A DNA stretch of 64,000 bases, taken from Streptomyces sp. NBC_00247. GTDB taxonomy: Bacteria; Actinomycetota; Actinomycetes; Streptomycetales; Streptomycetaceae. Shown piece after piece: positions 18,350 to 28,201 of the stretch. The stretch spans positions 1,364,001 to 1,428,000 of the forward strand of contig NZ_CP108093.1 in assembly GCF_036188265.1 (NCBI RefSeq), written 5' to 3'. The position numbers and the translations under genes were made by a program. Numbering within the stretch: the first letter of the stretch is position 1; every line of letters starts with the position of its first letter. Under the pieces are notes generated by a model that was given only the letters and a program-made list of their open reading frames with translations, was not told the origin of the DNA and ran no database searches.

Positions 18350-18395
18350 CCACAACCTCTGGGCGACCCGGGCAATCCAACCACTAGATCTAGGG
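18350..18395. promoter_or_regulatory. Tandem NrdR boxes
   Basis: Box 1, CCACTAGATCTAGGG at 18381-18395, contains the perfect palindrome CTAGATCTAG. Box 2, CCACAACCTCTGGGC at 18350-18364, is a degenerate copy starting exactly 31 bp away. That is the three-helical-turn spacing expected for cooperative NrdR binding. The pair lies about 110-155 bp upstream of the nrdR start. Confidence 0.8.
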
Positions 18396-18687
18396 TTTTG
18401 CTCGGTTTCGGCTCCAGGCGTGTCGGACCGGCCCGGGGCGCCCGGGCCGCGCACGGCCAAGGCACGAGGGTACGGGAAACGACCGCGCCCCGGGACGCCG
18501 GGTGGCGCCCTCGCGGCGGCCCGCCCGGGGGCCGGCGGGACTCCGGGGGCGGCGCTCGCGCGTGGTTCCCGGGCGCGCCAAGGGAAGGGCCGGAAGGAGG
18601 CCCGGTGCCACCGCGGGAAAAGAGCGGCGGTACCGTTATGAACCGAATTCGCGAGCCGCCCGCACCCGAGCGCATACACCCGGTCAC

Positions 18688-18706
18688 AAAGGCCATGCAG
18701 GCCTTT
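18688..18706. terminator. Small hairpin followed by T-rich run upstream of lexA
   Basis: AAAGGCC (18688-18694) pairs with GGCCTTT (18700-18706), and ATTCGTTTTTC follows. It looks like an intrinsic terminator pointing toward lexA, possibly insulating the lexA promoter. Confidence 0.4.
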
Positions 18707-18719
18707 ATTCGTTTTTCAC

Positions 18720-18735
18720 TCGAACGTGTGTTTGG
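18720..18735 (+). promoter_or_regulatory. LexA SOS box
   Basis: TCGAACGTGTGTTTGG matches the actinobacterial SOS box TCGAAC-N4-GTTCGA in all but two bases. It lies 62 bp upstream of the lexA start, which indicates autoregulation. Confidence 0.85.
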
Positions 18736-18797
18736 CGCAACCTTTCGAAAGCTACTACCGTTGTCCAGCCAGGGAGAACATTTCGAGAGGGGCCGAT

Positions 18798-19595
18798 GTG
18801 ACCACCAGCGCCGACAGTGCCACGATCACTGCCCGGGACCACCGCTCTCCGAGCCGACCTGAGCCGGTGCATGCAATGAATGACTCTGTCACGAACCCGG
18901 ACGGGCCGGAGCCCCCCAGGGCCGCGCGCTCCTTGCCCGGGCGTCCACCTGGCATCCGGGCCGACAGTTCGGGCCTCACGGACCGGCAACGGCGGGTCAT
19001 CGAGGTCATCCGCGACTCGGTGCAGCGCCGGGGGTACCCACCGTCGATGCGGGAGATCGGGCAGGCCGTCGGCCTGTCCAGCACCTCGTCGGTGGCCCAC
19101 CAGCTCATGGCCCTGGAGCGCAAGGGTTTCCTGCGCAGGGACCCGCACCGCCCGCGGGCGTACGAGGTCCGGGGCTCGGACCAGCCCATTTCGCAGCAGA
19201 CGGACACGACGGGCAAGCCCGCCGCCTCGTACGTCCCCCTGGTCGGCCGGATCGCGGCCGGTGGTCCGATCCTCGCCGAGGAATCGGTGGAGGACGTCTT
19301 CCCGCTCCCGCGCCAACTGGTCGGTGACGGGGAGCTGTTCGTGCTCAAGGTGGTCGGCGACTCCATGATCGAGGCCGCCATCTGCGACGGCGACTGGGTC
19401 ACTGTACGCCGCCAGCCCGTCGCCGAGAACGGCGACATCGTCGCGGCCATGCTGGAGGGCGAGGCCACGGTCAAGCGGTTCCGTCGCGAGGACGGCCATG
19501 TGTGGCTGCTCCCGCACAACTCCGCGTACCAGCCGATCCCCGGCGACGAGGCGACCATTCTCGGCAAGGTCGTGGCCGTACTGCGGCGCGTCTGA
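18798..19595 (+). CDS. lexA: SOS response repressor/protease LexA
   Basis: 265 residues from GTG 18798, with GAGAGGGG upstream. LexA represses DNA-damage genes and inactivates itself by RecA-stimulated autocleavage. The winged-helix domain begins [20 protein letters not shown] with [22 protein letters not shown]. The cleavage site is in [13 protein letters not shown]. The catalytic Ser lies in [11 protein letters not shown] and the Lys in GEATVKRF. The extra Streptomyces N-terminal extension (~60 residues) is present. The SOS box is in its promoter, nrdR is divergent, and a bidirectional terminator lies downstream. Confidence 0.98.
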   Translation: MTTSADSATITARDHRSPSRPEPVHAMNDSVTNPDGPEPPRAARSLPGRPPGIRADSSGLTDRQRRVIEVIRDSVQRRGYPPSMREIGQAVGLSSTSSVAHQLMALERKGFLRRDPHRPRAYEVRGSDQPISQQTDTTGKPAASYVPLVGRIAAGGPILAEESVEDVFPLPRQLVGDGELFVLKVVGDSMIEAAICDGDWVTVRRQPVAENGDIVAAMLEGEATVKRFRREDGHVWLLPHNSAYQPIPGDEATILGKVVAVLRRV

Positions 19596-19702
19596 CCCCG
19601 GAAGCGGGCGCGTCCGACCTCTGGAAGCGGTCGACGCGACCGGTGGATCCACTCCGGTGGATCCCTCCCGGGTAGCCCCACCCCGGAAGCTCAGCCCTGG
19701 CC

Positions 19703-19757
19703 CACGGAGCCCCGGTGGCCGCCCCTCATCGCAGGGAACGGCCACCGGGGCTCCGTG
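19703..19757. terminator. Bidirectional terminator lexA / dinG
   Basis: Perfect 19-bp arms at 19703-19721 (CACGGAGCCCCGGTGGCCG) and 19739-19757 lie between the convergent lexA and dinG genes. Confidence 0.88.
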
Positions 19758-19817
19758 CTGCTCGCGGGCCCGCGACGGGGCGGCTCAGCGCCCGATCAGG
19801 GGCCGCCCGACAGGCGC

Positions 19818-21788
19818 TCAGCGGCCCTCGGCCCGCGCCGCCGCGTCGATCGCCGACAGGGAACGCCGGACCTGGTTGCGGTCGGTGGTGTACCAGAAGT
19901 CGGGCAGCGAGGCCCGTAGGTAGCTGCCGTACCGGGCGTTGGCGAGGCGGGGGTCCAGGACGGCCACCACGCCCTTGTCGCCGGTGGCCCGGACGAGCCG
20001 GCCCGCGCCCTGGGCCATCAGCAGTGCGGCGTGGGTGGCGGCGACCGCCATGAAGCCGTTACCGCCGGCCTGCTCGACGGCCTTCGAGCGGGCGCTCATC
20101 AACGGGTCGTCGGGCCGGGGGAAGGGAATGCGGTCCATGACCACGAGCTGGCAGCTCGCGCCCGGTACGTCGACGCCCTGCCAGAGCGACAGGGTGCCGA
20201 AGAGGCAGGTGTCCGGGTCGGCCGCGAAGTTCTTGATCAGCTCGCCGAGGGTCTCCTCCCCCTGGAGCAGGATCGGCTTCTCCAGCCGCTCGCGCAGCAC
20301 CTCCGCCGCCGCCTGCGCCGCTCGCATCGAGGAGAACAGGCCGAGCGTGCGCCCGCCCGCGGCCTCCATCAGTTCGGCCAGCTCGTCCAGCATGTCGGTG
20401 CGCGCGCCCTCCCGGCCGGGGGTGGCCAGGTGGCGGGCGACGTAGAGGATGCCCTGCTTCGGGTAGTCGAAGGGCGAGCCGACGTCGAGCCCCTTCCACT
20501 GCGGGACGTCCTCCCCCGCGGTGCCCTCGGGGGCGAGCCCCAGGGAGGCGCCGACGCCGTTGAAGTCCCCGCCGAGCTTCAGTGTGGCCGAGGTGAGCAC
20601 CACCGAGCGCTCGGCGAAGAGCTTCTCGCGCAGCAGCCCGGAGACGGAGAGCGGGGCCACCCGCACGGAAGCGCCGAACCGGTCGTGGCGTTCGTACCAG
20701 ACGACGTCCCATTCGGAGCCCTGGGTGATCCGTTCGGCCACCGCGTGGACCGACTCCACGGAGGCCATCGCCTGCTTGCGCACCGCGTCCTCGTCCTGGA
20801 CGGACTTGTCCCGGGTGGAACCGAGTGCGGAGATCACCGTGCGGGCGGCGTCGCGCAGTGCCATCAAGGCGTAGCCGAGGTCCTCGGGGACCTCTTCGAG
20901 CCGACCGGGCAGGGCCAGCTCCATGACCCGCTCGAAACCCTCCGAAGCGGTCTGGAGCGCGTCGGCCGCCTTCTCGTTGACCAGCTTGGCGGCGCGGCGC
21001 ACCGCGCGGTTGACCTGGCCGGGGGTGAGTTCGCCGGTCGCCACACCGGTGACGCGTGAGACCAGCTCGTGCGCCTCGTCGACGATCAGCACCTCGTGCT
21101 GCGGGAGCACCGGTGCGCCCTCGATGGCGTCGATGGCGAGCAGCGCGTGGTTGGTGATCACGACGTCGGCCAGCTTGGCCCGCTCCCGGGCGGCCTCGGC
21201 GAAGCACTCGGCGCCGTACGCGCACTTCGACGCGCCGAGGCACTCCCGGGAGGAGACGGAGACCTGGGCCCAGGCGCGGTCCGAGACGCCGGGGGTCAGG
21301 TCGTCCCGGTCGCCGGACTCGGTCTCGTCCGACCAGTCCCGCAGCCGCAGCAGGTCCTGGCCGAGCTTGCTGGACGGCGCCGCCGCCTCGAACTGGTCGA
21401 AGAGCCCCTCCTCCTCGTCCTGCGGGACGCCCTCGTGGAGGCGGTGCATGCAGAGGTAGTTGGAGCGGCCCTTGAGCATCGCGTACTGGGGGCGGCGGCG
21501 CAGCAACGGGTGCAGCGCCTCCACGGTCCGCGGCAGGTCCCGCTCCACGAGCTGGCGCTGGAGGGCGAGGGTGGCCGTGGCGACCACGACCCGCTCCCCG
21601 TGCGCCAGCGCGGGGACGAGATAGCCGAGGGACTTGCCCGTGCCGGTGCCGGCCTGGACGAGGAGGTGGGCGTTGTCGTCCACGGCCCCGGCGACGGCCT
21701 CGGCCATCGCCGTCTGGCCGGGCCGTTCCGTACCGCCGACGGCGGAGACGGCGGCGTGGAGGAGCTCGGTGAGGGATGGCTTCGTCAT
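19818..21788 (-). CDS. dinG: DinG/XPD-family ATP-dependent DNA helicase
   Basis: 656 residues. These 5'-3' superfamily 2 helicases act on R-loops and repair intermediates. The Walker A loop is QAGTGTGKS (near residue 45). Cysteines that may hold an Fe-S cluster are in SNYLCMHR, SSRECLGASKC and AECF. Motif II is DEAH (IVDEAHEL), and the C-terminal helicase core has QGVDVPG and GAGRLVR. It starts 38 bp after the preceding siderophore synthetase gene and probably shares its transcript. I found no SOS box in that short gap. Confidence 0.92.
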   Translation of the reverse strand: MTKPSLTELLHAAVSAVGGTERPGQTAMAEAVAGAVDDNAHLLVQAGTGTGKSLGYLVPALAHGERVVVATATLALQRQLVERDLPRTVEALHPLLRRRPQYAMLKGRSNYLCMHRLHEGVPQDEEEGLFDQFEAAAPSSKLGQDLLRLRDWSDETESGDRDDLTPGVSDRAWAQVSVSSRECLGASKCAYGAECFAEAARERAKLADVVITNHALLAIDAIEGAPVLPQHEVLIVDEAHELVSRVTGVATGELTPGQVNRAVRRAAKLVNEKAADALQTASEGFERVMELALPGRLEEVPEDLGYALMALRDAARTVISALGSTRDKSVQDEDAVRKQAMASVESVHAVAERITQGSEWDVVWYERHDRFGASVRVAPLSVSGLLREKLFAERSVVLTSATLKLGGDFNGVGASLGLAPEGTAGEDVPQWKGLDVGSPFDYPKQGILYVARHLATPGREGARTDMLDELAELMEAAGGRTLGLFSSMRAAQAAAEVLRERLEKPILLQGEETLGELIKNFAADPDTCLFGTLSLWQGVDVPGASCQLVVMDRIPFPRPDDPLMSARSKAVEQAGGNGFMAVAATHAALLMAQGAGRLVRATGDKGVVAVLDPRLANARYGSYLRASLPDFWYTTDRNQVRRSLSAIDAAARAEGR

Positions 21789-21826
21789 AGCCGCTCCAGC
21801 CTACGGCGCGGCAGTGACAGGGGCGG

Positions 21827-23710
21827 TCACTCCAGAACGGATCCGGCGAAGTGCAGCGGGTTCGGGACGACCCCGTGGACGGCCGCGTGCGGGCGGTCCG
21901 GGCGGTCCCGGTAACCGTCCACGAGCAGCCGGTTCCGGTTGAGACAGAGCCGCTCGATCTGCGGTGTCAGCATGTCGAACATCTCGAACCTGTCCTTCAG
22001 CTCCGGGAACCGGGCGTGGTGGCGCAGGATCTCGGCCCTGACGAGTGACCAGAATTCACCCTCCGGAACGCCCAGTTGTTCCTCGCAGAGCGGCGACAGA
22101 TAGCGGAAGACGCCGACGAAGAGCCCGGAGTGGATGAACTGCGTGAGGAAGGAGGGCGCCTCGGTCAGCAGCACGGCGCGCACGTCCGCGGGCATGGTGT
22201 CGAGCTCGGGCAGCGGGTGGGCGCTGACGTTGACGTCGTCGACGAAGTCCTTGATCGCGAGCCGCACGGGTACGTCCCGTTCGTCGAAGACCACGATGGC
22301 GTTCTCGCCGTGCGGCGAGAAGACGGTCCCGTAACGGTAGAGGAAGTGCAGGAGCGGTGGGAGCAGGGCGGCGAAGAGCCGGACCAGCCAGTCGCGGGGG
22401 GCCAGCCCGGAGCGTGCGACGAGTTCGGCGGTGAAGGCGCGGCCGTCGGGGTCGGTGTGCAGGAGGGAGGCCAGGGTCCGCGCCCGTTCGCCTGCCGCCA
22501 GCCTGGGCGGCAGCGGCTCGCGCCAGATCGCGCCGAGGATCTCCTTGAACTGGTAGGGCACCTCGGGCAGCCGGTCGTAGAGCGGGTGTTCCACCGTCAC
22601 GGAGGCGACCTCGCCGAGCAGGATCACCGCGCAGGTGTCGCGCAGGAACGGGTCGGTGGCGCACAGCCCCTGCACCCAGCCGGTGACGGCGGGCGCGGCG
22701 AGGGTGCGCTCGGTGGGCAGTCCGCGCCAGACGAGGGTGTTGAGGATCGACAGCGGGAGCTTCACCGTGAAGCGGTCGGGACGTCCCACGTTGGCGAAGG
22801 TCCGGATGGACTGCTGCGCCAGCCTGAGGTCGTCGTCGGCGTGCAACGGGACGATGTCGTTCCCGGCGATGGCGGGCGCGTAGAGCGGCACGATCCACTC
22901 GTCCCACTGCCAGGGGTGGACGGGCAGGTAGACGTACTCCCGCGCGTCGAGCCCGCGGTCGGCGAGCCGGGCCGCGAAGGCCTCCCGCACGGCGGGGTCG
23001 AGCTCGCGGGCGTACAGCTGGTCGGGGGTGGCGAGCCCGGGTACGCCGCGGTAGCCGGCGATCCGGGTGCTGACGGCGATCCACGGCAGCGTGGTGGCCA
23101 CGCGTGCCTCCGGGGTGAAGCGGGCGGCGTCGGCGGCGGAGAAGCCGAGACGGCCCTTGTTGGCGACGAGCCAGGGGTGGCCGGTCTGGTGGCCCTCCAG
23201 CTCGGCGTAGCCGAGGTCGGCGAGTTCGGCCGCGCCGAGGGCGGTGTGGGCGAGGTGCGCGTCGGAGGCCAGGGTGCGGGTGAGTTCGCGCACGAGGTGG
23301 CCGAGGGTGGCGCCGTCCAGGCCGAGGAGGTGTCGGGCGCGGGTGAGGAAGAGCAGTGGATCGCGGAACGGCCGCCCCTGCGACGGGCCCTTCCCGTCGC
23401 CGTTCTGCCGCGCGGTGGTCTCGCGGACCGAGGCGGGGTCGACGCGCCAGCTGCCGTACACCCCTCTGCGGGCCCGGAAGGCGAGCACGGCCCCGTCGTC
23501 GAGGAGCAGCTCGTACGGTTCGCCGGCACCGTCCGTGGTGACGGGCGGCTGCTGCCGGAGCGGCCGGATGATCTCCTCGTACGCGAATTCACCGAGCATC
23601 TTCGCGAGCAGGCGGGCCGTGACCCGGTCCCAGACGGCTCTGTTCAGTTCCGGGCGGTCCGGGAGCTGCTGGCGCCCCGCAGGTTCAGGGCTCACGGGAT
23701 ATTTCTGCAC
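21827..23710 (-). CDS. IucA/IucC-family NIS siderophore synthetase (second of two)
   Basis: 627 residues. NRPS-independent siderophore synthetases activate a carboxylate (usually citrate or succinate derivatives) with ATP and join it to an amine. Family marks are VYLPVHPWQWDEWIVP, KLPLSILNTLVWRGLPTERT, GTVFSPHGENAIVVFDE and IKDFVDDVNVS. The C-terminal FhuF-like region has CEEQLGVPEGEFWSLV. The two synthetases, a GNAT and an aminotransferase form a minus-strand operon similar to SCO5799-5801 of S. coelicolor as I recall it. Its siderophore product is not known to me. Confidence 0.93.
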   Translation of the reverse strand: MQKYPVSPEPAGRQQLPDRPELNRAVWDRVTARLLAKMLGEFAYEEIIRPLRQQPPVTTDGAGEPYELLLDDGAVLAFRARRGVYGSWRVDPASVRETTARQNGDGKGPSQGRPFRDPLLFLTRARHLLGLDGATLGHLVRELTRTLASDAHLAHTALGAAELADLGYAELEGHQTGHPWLVANKGRLGFSAADAARFTPEARVATTLPWIAVSTRIAGYRGVPGLATPDQLYARELDPAVREAFAARLADRGLDAREYVYLPVHPWQWDEWIVPLYAPAIAGNDIVPLHADDDLRLAQQSIRTFANVGRPDRFTVKLPLSILNTLVWRGLPTERTLAAPAVTGWVQGLCATDPFLRDTCAVILLGEVASVTVEHPLYDRLPEVPYQFKEILGAIWREPLPPRLAAGERARTLASLLHTDPDGRAFTAELVARSGLAPRDWLVRLFAALLPPLLHFLYRYGTVFSPHGENAIVVFDERDVPVRLAIKDFVDDVNVSAHPLPELDTMPADVRAVLLTEAPSFLTQFIHSGLFVGVFRYLSPLCEEQLGVPEGEFWSLVRAEILRHHARFPELKDRFEMFDMLTPQIERLCLNRNRLLVDGYRDRPDRPHAAVHGVVPNPLHFAGSVLE

Positions 23711-23770
23711 GGGGACTCCTCGGGACGGAACCGATGGGGTTCGAGCGGTGTGCGCGCTTCGGCGTGGTCT

Positions 23771-24514
23771 TCACAGCTGGTCTCGGTGGGCTCGGTCGCG
23801 GATCATCAGGGCGGCCTTCTTCTCGGGCAGTTCGAGTTCGGCGGAGAAGCGGAATCCGGCGCTCAGGAAGGCCGAGACGGAGGGGGTGTTGCGCAGGTCG
23901 GGTTCCGCGACGACACGCGCGCAGGCGGGGCGGTGGTCGAGCACGAGATCGGCCACCGCGCGCAGCAGGGTGGTGCCGAGCCGCCGGCCCCGGTCGGTGA
24001 CCCCGCCGATCAGCAGGTGCACCCCGGTGTCGTGGGGGCGCGCGGGGTAGTGGCGGGCCAGCGGATCGAGGTCGGCCCGGTAGATCTCCCAGTAGCTCAT
24101 CGCCTTGCCGTCGAGAACGCCGAGGCACGGGACGCTCCGCCCGTCGCCGTCGAACTGCGCGGCGAGGTGGCGGGCCGTGACCTCCTCGGGCCCCGAGAGC
24201 TCCCAGAAGGCTGCGACGGCCGGATCGTTCATCCAGCGGGTGACGACGGCGAGGTCGCGTTCGAGCCGTACCGGCACCAGCTGGAAGATTCCGGTGGCCG
24301 TGGTGGCGGGGCGCCAGGTGCCGGGCGCGTCCAGCAGCGTGGAGGCCCCGGGACCGCCGACCGGTGCCGGGTCGGGTGAGGGAGGGGTGTCCGAGGTGAT
24401 GAGGGCCAGGAGTTCCTCGGTCAGACGCAGGTCCAGGGTGTCCTCGACGGCGGTCGCCGGGCGGTGCGCCCGGGGCGCCCCGCCGCTCGGCCCGGGGTCT
24501 TCCGCTCTCGTCAT
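23771..24514 (-). CDS. GNAT acyltransferase of the siderophore operon
   Basis: 247 residues from ATG 24514, with AGGAGG upstream. The N-terminal 70 residues are linker-like. The rest is an IucB/RhbD-type acetyltransferase domain: VRLERDLAVVTRWMNDPAVAAFWEL, then GVHLLIGGVTDRGRRLGTTLLRAV (acyl-CoA loop) and LRNTPSVSAFLSAGFRF. In this context it should acylate the (hydroxy)diamine before condensation by the NIS synthetases. No lysine/ornithine/diamine monooxygenase gene is seen nearby, so hydroxamate formation is not supported here. Confidence 0.88.
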   Translation of the reverse strand: MTRAEDPGPSGGAPRAHRPATAVEDTLDLRLTEELLALITSDTPPSPDPAPVGGPGASTLLDAPGTWRPATTATGIFQLVPVRLERDLAVVTRWMNDPAVAAFWELSGPEEVTARHLAAQFDGDGRSVPCLGVLDGKAMSYWEIYRADLDPLARHYPARPHDTGVHLLIGGVTDRGRRLGTTLLRAVADLVLDHRPACARVVAEPDLRNTPSVSAFLSAGFRFSAELELPEKKAALMIRDRAHRDQL

Positions 24515-24921
24515 CCTGGGATCTTGTCCTCCTGCGGTCTTCCGCGAAACCGGTCCGGCCGCCGGGTTCCCGGGCGTGTCGACGGGTGGCACAACGACGT
24601 TCTCCTCTCCTGGGTACCGGCCGTACCGGTACCCGGCTCTCCTGGGTGCCGGCGTTCCGGTCTCCGGCGTGTGCGAGGGCCCGGGACCCTGCGGCCGGGG
24701 GTGGGCGGGGTCCCGGCCCGGGGGTTCCGCCCGGATCGGTCCGCGACCCGGGCGAGGGCAGGTGCCCTGCCGCGGGGCGAGGGGCGGGGGCGGCCGGGGC
24801 GGAGCGACTTCGGCCGCCCGCCACGCCGCGAGGAGCGGCGCCCGGCCCCCGCGCGGGTCCGGCACGATCCGGACGCAAGGCCGTCCGTGCGGGCCGGGGG
24901 TGTCCCTGCGTGCCGGGAGGG
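24515..24921. other. 407-bp spacer inside the siderophore operon, with a hairpin
   Basis: There is no supported gene. GGGTACCGG (24612-24620) pairs with CCGGTACCC (24626-24634) around a 5-nt loop, and CTCTCCTGGGT is directly repeated either side (24605, 24637). The hairpin may attenuate transcription between the first synthetase gene and the GNAT gene. Confidence 0.5.
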
Positions 24922-26793
24922 TCAGGAATTCAGCGGGTTGGTGATGGTCACGTACACGGACTGGGTGTCGACGGGTCCGACGAGTTCGTCCATGCCGTTC
25001 AGCCGCGTCAGCAGGTTGGCCTTGCAGCGCAGCCGGCCGGTCTCCAGGAGGTACGCGGGCAGGGGCGAGCCCATCGCGGCGGCGGACCGCAGGAAGCCGC
25101 GGAACGCGTCGAGCAGGAGGTGTTCGTCGGCGAGGTGCTGGGAACCGAAGGCCCCGATCAGGCCGAGGACGTTGTTGATGCCGAGGTAGTAGGCGAACCT
25201 TTCGTCGGTGACGGCGTCGGAGACGAAGGTGTCGCTCTCGGCGCCGATGCCGGGCAGCCGTCGGTCGAGCGCGCCCCGGTGGGACTCGCGGAAGTAGTAC
25301 CCCTGGTTGTCGCGGTACCGGCCGCCCACGGGCCAGCCGTCCGCGTCGAGCATGACGAGGGTGTTCTGCTGGTGTGCCTCCAGAGCCACCCCGGCGTTGG
25401 CGTCGAGCCAGAGGACGGGGCGTACGACGCGGTCGAGGTAGCGCAGGAACCACTCCGCCGAGACGGCGCCGACGGTGCGTCCGGTCCGCTCGGCGAGGCG
25501 GGAGACGGTCTCCGCCAGCCGTGAGCGCATCGCCGTACGCCCGCGACGGGGGCGCACCGCGGTGAAGCCGGCGACGCAGAGCGCGTCGTCGTGCGGGCCG
25601 AACGGGTTGTTCCGCAGGACCACGTCGAGTCCCTGGACCGGGGTGCCGTCCTTGGTGTCGACGGCGAGCCAGGCCGGGTCGCGGACGATGTCGAACCCGG
25701 GGTGGGCCCGGCGCCACTCGGCGGACAGGCCGCCGCTCAGGAGCCGGTGCACCTCGGCACCCCGGTGGAGTTCTTTGCGGAGGTTCTCCCGGCGGGAGTT
25801 GGTGATGCGTACGCCCAGCGAGAGCTTGAGCATGACGCCCGCTCCCGGCCGGTACACGGTCCGGACCGAGGAGGTGGGGTGCCAGCGTCCGCCCGCCTCG
25901 CCGAGGTCGTGCAGAAGGCCCGCGTCGAGGAGTTCGGTGACCTCGGTGCGGCGCCGCAGTTCCTCGGCCTGCCAGGGGTGGACCGGCAGGGCGACGGTGC
26001 CCTCGGGCAGGCGCAGCCCCTCGGTGTGCGGGGCCAGCAGTTCCTCGGCGGTGACCGGGCGGCCGTCGCGGGTCCAGGCGGAGTCGGTGGCGAGGACGCA
26101 GCGGTCGACGGCCATCCAGTGGAGCGGGAAGCTGCCGTGGAGTTCGGGCGAGTAGAGCCGGGCCTCCGACTCCGAAAGCCCTTCGCGGCTCTTGGGCGTG
26201 GGGTGGAGCGGGTGTCCGTGCAGCAGGGACTGCTCGGCGGTGAGGAAGGGGTCGCTGCCGGGGGGCTCTTCGGGCGTGCGGCGCCGCTGGGTGAGGAATC
26301 CGGTGGTGTGGCGTACGGAGTCGGCGACGCGGCCCACGAGTTCGGCGGCGGCGTGCCGGTCGCCCTCGCGGCAGAGCAGGGCGGCGACGGTGACCGCGTC
26401 GGTGGTCGGGGCTCCCGCGGGGGCGCCTTCGAGGACGGCAGGGCCGAAGCGGTGGTGGCCGGTCGGCGACCAGTAGAGCACCGGCACGAGGAGGGCGGTT
26501 CCGCTGGCGGGGAGGGGGACGCGCAGGGTGTCCCGCTCCGGGCGGGGCAGGTCCATCTCCCGCGCCCAGCAGCGCAGCAGGCTCTCGGCGCCCGCGACGT
26601 CGGCCGCGCGGTACGGGTCCGGATCGTCCAGCGGGTCCGCGTGCGGGGCCGGGGCGCTCTCGTCCTCGTGGTGGCCGGCCTTCTGGCGGGGAACGGTCGT
26701 CGTCTCGGCCGTACGCGGGCCGAGCGGTGCGTCCTGCCCTCGGAGCTGGCTGGTGAGGGTGGTGTCGGCCTCGGGCGCGGGGGTGGGGTTCAC
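24922..26793 (-). CDS. IucA/IucC-family NIS siderophore synthetase (first of two)
   Basis: 623 residues from 26793. The first ~55 residues are disordered. The core carries the same family landmarks as its downstream partner: VALPVHPWQAEEL, WHPTSSVRTVY (ATP site), LKLSLGVRITNSRRENL and VALEAHQQNTLVMLD, plus YRDNQGYYFRE. Two synthetases in one operon usually perform successive condensations on one dicarboxylate or oligomerise a half-unit. It begins 28 bp after the aminotransferase stop and is therefore co-transcribed. Confidence 0.93.
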   Translation of the reverse strand: MNPTPAPEADTTLTSQLRGQDAPLGPRTAETTTVPRQKAGHHEDESAPAPHADPLDDPDPYRAADVAGAESLLRCWAREMDLPRPERDTLRVPLPASGTALLVPVLYWSPTGHHRFGPAVLEGAPAGAPTTDAVTVAALLCREGDRHAAAELVGRVADSVRHTTGFLTQRRRTPEEPPGSDPFLTAEQSLLHGHPLHPTPKSREGLSESEARLYSPELHGSFPLHWMAVDRCVLATDSAWTRDGRPVTAEELLAPHTEGLRLPEGTVALPVHPWQAEELRRRTEVTELLDAGLLHDLGEAGGRWHPTSSVRTVYRPGAGVMLKLSLGVRITNSRRENLRKELHRGAEVHRLLSGGLSAEWRRAHPGFDIVRDPAWLAVDTKDGTPVQGLDVVLRNNPFGPHDDALCVAGFTAVRPRRGRTAMRSRLAETVSRLAERTGRTVGAVSAEWFLRYLDRVVRPVLWLDANAGVALEAHQQNTLVMLDADGWPVGGRYRDNQGYYFRESHRGALDRRLPGIGAESDTFVSDAVTDERFAYYLGINNVLGLIGAFGSQHLADEHLLLDAFRGFLRSAAAMGSPLPAYLLETGRLRCKANLLTRLNGMDELVGPVDTQSVYVTITNPLNS

Positions 26794-26821
26794 GGCGTCT
26801 TCCTTGTGAGGGGTTGCGGGG

Positions 26822-28201
26822 TCAGCGGAGCGACCCGGCGGCGGCCCGCCGGTGCGGCGAGCCTTCTGCGGCTTGCAGCGCGTCGGCGAGGCGGTCGAGG
26901 ACCGCCGTCGCCTGTTCGTCGGTGAGGGTGAGGGGCGGCAGCAGCCGGACGACGGCGTCGTGCCGTCCGCCGAGTTCGACGATGAGTCCGCGGCGCAGGC
27001 ATTCCTGCTGCACGGCGACGGCGAAGGCGGGGTCGGCGGGCGGCGGGCCGCCGTCGTGTTCGGGAGCGGCCTCGGGGTCGACGAGTTCGACGCCGATCAT
27101 CAGGCCGCGCCCCCGGACGTTCCCGATGGAGGGGTGGCGCCCGGCCAGCTCGCGAAGCTGTCCGAGCATGCGCTCCCCGAGCGTGGCGGCGCGTTCGGCG
27201 AGGCCGTTCTCGCGGACGTACGCGAGGGTGGCCGCGCCGGCCGCCATGGCGAGCTGGTTGCCGCGGAAGGTGCCGGCGTGGGCGCCGGGCCGCCAGAGGT
27301 CGAGCGAGGAGCGGTAGACGATCACGGCGAGCGGCAGCGAGCCGCCGATGGCCTTGGAGAGCACCATCACGTCGGGCACCACCCCGCTGTGCTCGACGGC
27401 CCAGAAGCGGCCGGTCCTGCCGACGCCGGTCTGCACCTCGTCGGCGATGAGGGGGATGGACCGGTCGGCGGTGATCTCGCGCATCCGGCGCAGCCAGGCG
27501 TCGGGCGCGGGGTTGACCCCGCCTTCGCCCTGCACGGGTTCGAGGATCATCCCGGCCGGGGCGGGCACTCCGCCCTTGGGGTCGTCCAGCAGGTGCCGGG
27601 TCCAGTGGGCGGCGATCTCGGCTCCCCGGTCCCCGCCGATCCCGAAGGGGCAGCGGTAGTCCTGCGGGAAGGGCAGGCGTGTCACGCGGACGTCCGTGGC
27701 ACCGCCGGACGCGTCGAGCGCGCCGGAGGTCATGCCGTGGTAGGCGCCGGTGAAGGCGAGCAGTCCGGTGCGGCCGGTGGCCGCGCGCACCAGCTTGAAG
27801 GCGGCCTCGACGGCGTCCGTACCGGCGGGTCCGCAGAACTGGATGCGGGCGTCGCGGGCGAGTTCGCCGGGGAGCGTGGCGAACAGCTCGGTGGTGAAGG
27901 CGTCCTTCACGGGGGTGGCGAGGTCCAGCACGTGCAGCGGTGCGCCGGAGTCGATGACCTTGCGGATGGCCTCCAGCACCACGGGGTGGTTGTGGCCGAG
28001 CGCCAGGGTGCCCGCGCCGGAGAGGCAGTCGAGGTATCTGCGGCCGTCGGCTCCCTCGATGGTCAGCCCGCGTGCCCGCACGGGCACGATCGGCAGGGAG
28101 CGCGCGTAGGTGCGCGCCGCCGACTCGCGCGACGACTGGCGGCGGAGAATGCCCTCGTGCGCCGCGGCCGGGGCCGCCGGTGCTGATTCGGTCACGGCCA
28201 C
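26822..28201 (-). CDS. Diaminobutyrate--2-oxoglutarate-type aminotransferase
   Basis: 459 residues from GTG 28201, ten bases after AGGAGG; a GTG six bases later is possible. A class III PLP aminotransferase: CLSGAGTLALGHNHP, FCGPAGTDAVEAAFKLVRAATGR, EPVQGEGGVN, and ADEVQTGVGRTGRF with the PLP lysine in VLSKAIGGSLPLAV. Close to the enzymes (RhbA, EctB type) that make diaminobutyrate or diaminopropane-type precursors. It is first in the siderophore operon, so it should supply the diamine building block. Confidence 0.92.
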   Translation of the reverse strand: MAVTESAPAAPAAAHEGILRRQSSRESAARTYARSLPIVPVRARGLTIEGADGRRYLDCLSGAGTLALGHNHPVVLEAIRKVIDSGAPLHVLDLATPVKDAFTTELFATLPGELARDARIQFCGPAGTDAVEAAFKLVRAATGRTGLLAFTGAYHGMTSGALDASGGATDVRVTRLPFPQDYRCPFGIGGDRGAEIAAHWTRHLLDDPKGGVPAPAGMILEPVQGEGGVNPAPDAWLRRMREITADRSIPLIADEVQTGVGRTGRFWAVEHSGVVPDVMVLSKAIGGSLPLAVIVYRSSLDLWRPGAHAGTFRGNQLAMAAGAATLAYVRENGLAERAATLGERMLGQLRELAGRHPSIGNVRGRGLMIGVELVDPEAAPEHDGGPPPADPAFAVAVQQECLRRGLIVELGGRHDAVVRLLPPLTLTDEQATAVLDRLADALQAAEGSPHRRAAAGSLR

